This document shows positions 8,110 through 9,616 of a stretch of 9,616 nucleotides of DNA, piece by piece. The stretch is from an uncultured Bacteroidales bacterium (GTDB lineage Bacteria; Bacteroidota; Bacteroidia; Bacteroidales; UBA932). The notes beneath the pieces were generated by a model that was not told the origin of the DNA, did no database searches, and was given only the letters and a program-made list of their open reading frames with translations. Position 1 is the first letter of the stretch, and each line of letters starts with the position of its first letter. The translations under genes and the position numbers were made by a program. The DNA lies in NCBI GenBank assembly GCA_910585445.1, contig CAJUEK010000069.1, positions 1 through 9,616 on the forward strand, read 5' to 3'.

Positions 8110-8586
8110 ATGGGTAATGAGTTGAATCCGGACAAGGCCCGCAGGCAGGCCCGTCGTGAAAAGAACCGTCGGAAGCGGGAACGTGAAAAAGCCGTAAAGG
8201 CTTCCCAAAAGAAATGGGATATTCCTTTGAGATTGGACTATGTTTTAATTTTCGCTTTGATCAGTTTGATAGTATATAAAGTTACAGTCAACACTGTTAA
8301 TAGTTATAAACTTGCTGCTTATGGTGAGAATCAGGTCGCTTATGTCTATGCTAAAAAGAAACATCAAGCTCGTCATTTTCGTTATTATAGATTTGAGATT
8401 AATGGTGAATTTTATCATGGCTACTCATTATCTGATCCACAGCTTACGGTAGGTGAAAGTATAATGATAGTGTATCTGCCTTCAGACCCGTCAGTCAATG
8501 ACAGCGCGACTAACATAGAAGAACTTAGGTCAAAACAGCATAAGAGACAAGAACGTCGGCAGAAGTTTGCTGAAAAGTTTCGCTAG
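8110..8586 (+). CDS. Single-pass membrane protein, DUF3592-like; candidate immunity protein for the Rhs tip
   Basis: This is a 158-residue protein starting 9 nt after the Rhs stop codon, with no Shine-Dalgarno, as is normal in this phylum. Residues 9-35 are strongly basic (for example RREKNRRKREREK). A transmembrane helix spans about 44-63 (YVLIFALISLIVYKVTV). The region after it (about 70-130) has the pattern of DUF3592: a YVYAKKK strand, YYRFEINGEFYHGYS, then VGESIMIVYLPSDPSVN. The tail is basic again (KRQERRQKF). The positive-inside rule puts the N-terminus in the cytoplasm and the DUF3592-like part in the periplasm. Its place directly after a toxin-type Rhs tip, and before a terminator, is the classic position of a cognate immunity gene. 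A membrane location would suit a tip with hydrophobic Gly/Ala-rich segments that attacks the envelope. The DUF3592 resemblance is by eye, and the immunity role is inferred from position. Confidence 0.75.
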   Translation: MGNELNPDKARRQARREKNRRKREREKAVKASQKKWDIPLRLDYVLIFALISLIVYKVTVNTVNSYKLAAYGENQVAYVYAKKKHQARHFRYYRFEINGEFYHGYSLSDPQLTVGESIMIVYLPSDPSVNDSATNIEELRSKQHKRQERRQKFAEKFR

Positions 8587-8611
8587 TGATTTTCCTGATT
8601 ATAATTTAGGT

Positions 8612-8658
8612 GCAGTGCGGATGTGATTCTAAATGATCATCCGCGCTGCTTTTCTTTT
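8612..8658 (+). terminator. Intrinsic terminator after the immunity gene
   Basis: GCAGTGCGGATG (8612-8623) pairs along all 12 positions with CATCCGCGCTGC (8638-8649), with one G·U pair and a 14-nt loop. TTTTCTTTT (8650-8658) follows at once. It lies 25 nt after the stop codon of the DUF3592-like gene and has no T-run on the opposite strand, so it acts on + strand transcripts. It should end the Rhs-immunity message and keep it out of the orphan cassette. The ATG at 8633 falls inside its loop. Confidence 0.85.
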
Positions 8659-9505
8659 CCGGGCAAAATATCGTGATTATGTACCAGCTTTCATAAGCCA
8701 TGCCTTTGCGCAAGTCTCCTACCGTTTCAACGGCAAGGAGTCCCAGGAGTTCGCGGGACTTCCGTATCTCGACTACGGCGCAAGGTACTATCACCCGCTG
8801 TCCTCCCGCTGGACCACCATGGACCCGCTGGCGGAAAAGTATTATTCTGTCAGTCCGTATGCATTCTGTTCGGGAAATCCTGTTAACTTTGTGGATTGGG
8901 ATGGAATGTCAGTCTGGGTATTGGACGAACAGTCAAGGAATAACATAGTAAATACTTTAACGAAAGAGGAAGCAAAGTACGTTAAGTTTAATTCTGACGG
9001 CAAACTTAATACACGACGGCTCAATAAGTCCGATAGCCAGTCTGAAAATATGACTGCTCTGAAGTCTTTGGCTAACAGTGATATAAACTATAATTTCCAA
9101 ACGTCCGCCGGTTATCCGGATACCAATGGTGAGCATAAGGATTTTAAGAATGGAAAAGAGAATTGGGAGAATGGCATTACATTGATTCCCGGTGCAGAAA
9201 GTGATCCTTCCCCTGATGGGAATGTTTATATAATAACAAATTCATTCCTGTCTGCGGAGGATCAGGCATCGAATGCAGCTCATGAGGCCTATGGACACGC
9301 ATATTTTTATGAATTGCAGCAGCAGGGACATGATTTGAATCCGTTTCATAAGTATAGGTACGTGAATGGTGACGAGGTATATGATGAATTTACTGGCATG
9401 ACGGTGACTGCTGCAGTGCAGATAGACAAGAATATACAATTGGACGAGCAGATCAAAAAGGTAGAAAAGCAGGCGCGTAATAATTATAAATCCAGGATGA
9501 GATGA
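8633..9505 (+). CDS. Orphan Rhs core-end plus tip with HEAYGH metallopeptidase-like motif (probably silent cassette)
   Basis: The open frame has 290 codons. Residues 30-91 (YRFNGKES to FVDWDG) copy the end of the Rhs core of the upstream gene; the signal peptide, YD repeats and first part of the core are missing. Residues 1-29 do not resemble an Rhs protein, and the ATG at 8633 sits in a terminator loop. The next in-frame ATG (8819, Met63) is inside the core. The cassette therefore seems to have no real start and is probably not expressed where it stands. The tip (92-290) is mostly hydrophilic. It contains AAHEAYGHAYFYE (His217, Glu218, His222), an HExxxH zinc-ligand arrangement like the HELLGH of dipeptidyl peptidase III, one residue longer than HExxH. 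A downstream acid such as those in DEVYDEF could be the third ligand. I infer a zinc-peptidase-type toxin stored for recombination into the upstream gene. The stop overlaps the next gene by ATGA. Confidence 0.75.
   Translation: MIIRAAFLFRAKYRDYVPAFISHAFAQVSYRFNGKESQEFAGLPYLDYGARYYHPLSSRWTTMDPLAEKYYSVSPYAFCSGNPVNFVDWDGMSVWVLDEQSRNNIVNTLTKEEAKYVKFNSDGKLNTRRLNKSDSQSENMTALKSLANSDINYNFQTSAGYPDTNGEHKDFKNGKENWENGITLIPGAESDPSPDGNVYIITNSFLSAEDQASNAAHEAYGHAYFYELQQQGHDLNPFHKYRYVNGDEVYDEFTGMTVTAAVQIDKNIQLDEQIKKVEKQARNNYKSRMR
8720..8905 (+). repeat. Core-end repeat, copy B (in the orphan cassette)
   Basis: This is the second copy of the segment at 7324-7509, in the same orientation and 1396 bp downstream. 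Bases 8834-8896 are identical to 7438-7500 over 63 nt. Clear homology starts at the Tyr codon at 8720; a few bases before it (from about 8702) look weakly related to 7311-7323. Its reading frame joins the tip with the HEAYGH motif, so a crossover in the repeat keeps the frame of the upstream Rhs gene. Confidence 0.93.
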
Positions 9506-9616
9506 AAAAGACAATGATTATATTTATTTTGAGCATGGCTTGTGCCGTTTCTATGTCCGGACAGGTTTGTGATACATTGGATATATATGACTGTGATGTC
9601 ATATTGGAAACAGATG
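9502..9616 (+). CDS. Partial: exported protein, candidate immunity partner of the orphan tip
   Basis: The start codon overlaps the stop of the orphan tip (ATGA at 9502-9505), an arrangement that usually means coupled translation. The 38 visible codons begin with a good signal peptide: MKKTMIIFILSMACAVSMSG, followed by QVCDTLDIYDCDV. Cleavage is likely just before Gln21. Cys14 (SMAC) is a poor lipobox, so a soluble periplasmic product is more likely than a lipoprotein. The rest lies beyond the window, so the family cannot be named. Position directly after a toxin-type tip makes it the expected immunity gene. An exported immunity protein would imply that the paired tip acts in the periplasm or at the envelope. 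Both the role and the site of action are inferences. Confidence 0.7.
   Translation, partial: MKKTMIIFILSMACAVSMSGQVCDTLDIYDCDVILETD

Noticed and set aside
8633..8719. The first 29 codons of the orphan frame as a genuine protein start or export signal
   Set aside because: The ATG is in a terminator loop, the residues do not resemble a signal peptide or Rhs sequence, and core homology begins only at 8720.
7324..8905. Insertion sequence or other mobile element explaining the duplicated core end
   Set aside because: No transposase, terminal inverted repeats or target duplication is visible. The repeat is coding Rhs core sequence, so cassette duplication by homology is the simpler explanation.

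Overview
The window looks like chromosomal DNA from a member of the Bacteroidota, most likely a gut Bacteroidales. Both large proteins have family hallmarks known mainly from that phylum: an N-terminus of the 'IPVSYFNGLPSIDIPLYT…GLGWNLSAGG' type, a DUF5977-like tail, and a DUF6443-like start followed by YD/Rhs repeats. Start codons are preceded by A/T-rich sequence rather than Shine-Dalgarno motifs. The genus cannot be fixed by eye. All supported genes lie on the + strand.

Layout: (1) 1-339 has no credible gene. It is an AT-rich stretch followed by a more GC-rich leader with several possible hairpins, the last ending 13 nt before the first start codon. (2) 340-4542 encodes a 1400-residue exported YD-repeat companion protein with no Rhs core and no toxin tip. 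(3) 4555-8100, 12 nt further on, encodes a 1181-residue exported Rhs protein. It has a complete Rhs-associated core (about residues 848-985) and a 196-residue variable C-terminal tip rich in Gly/Ala/Val. (4) 8110-8586 encodes a small single-pass membrane protein with a DUF3592-like region, the likely immunity protein for that tip. (5) 8612-8658 is a strong intrinsic terminator closing this expression unit. (6) 8720-9505 is an orphan cassette. It is a second copy of the last 62 residues of the Rhs core, fused in frame to a different tip that carries an HEAYGH (HExxxH) zinc-peptidase-like motif. (7) 9502-9616 is the start of a gene for an exported protein that overlaps the orphan tip by ATGA and runs off the window. 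It is the likely immunity partner of the second tip.

Together this reads as a polymorphic-toxin (Rhs) locus with one displayed toxin/immunity pair and at least one stored pair. The two core copies (7324-7509 and 8720-8905) are about 93% identical and include a 63-nt perfectly identical block that ends three codons before the tips begin. Recombination there would remove 1396 bp and join the orphan tip in frame to the full-length Rhs protein, giving a predicted 1184 residues. The family assignments rest on recognised motifs; the toxin and immunity roles and the tip-switching model are inferences from architecture.
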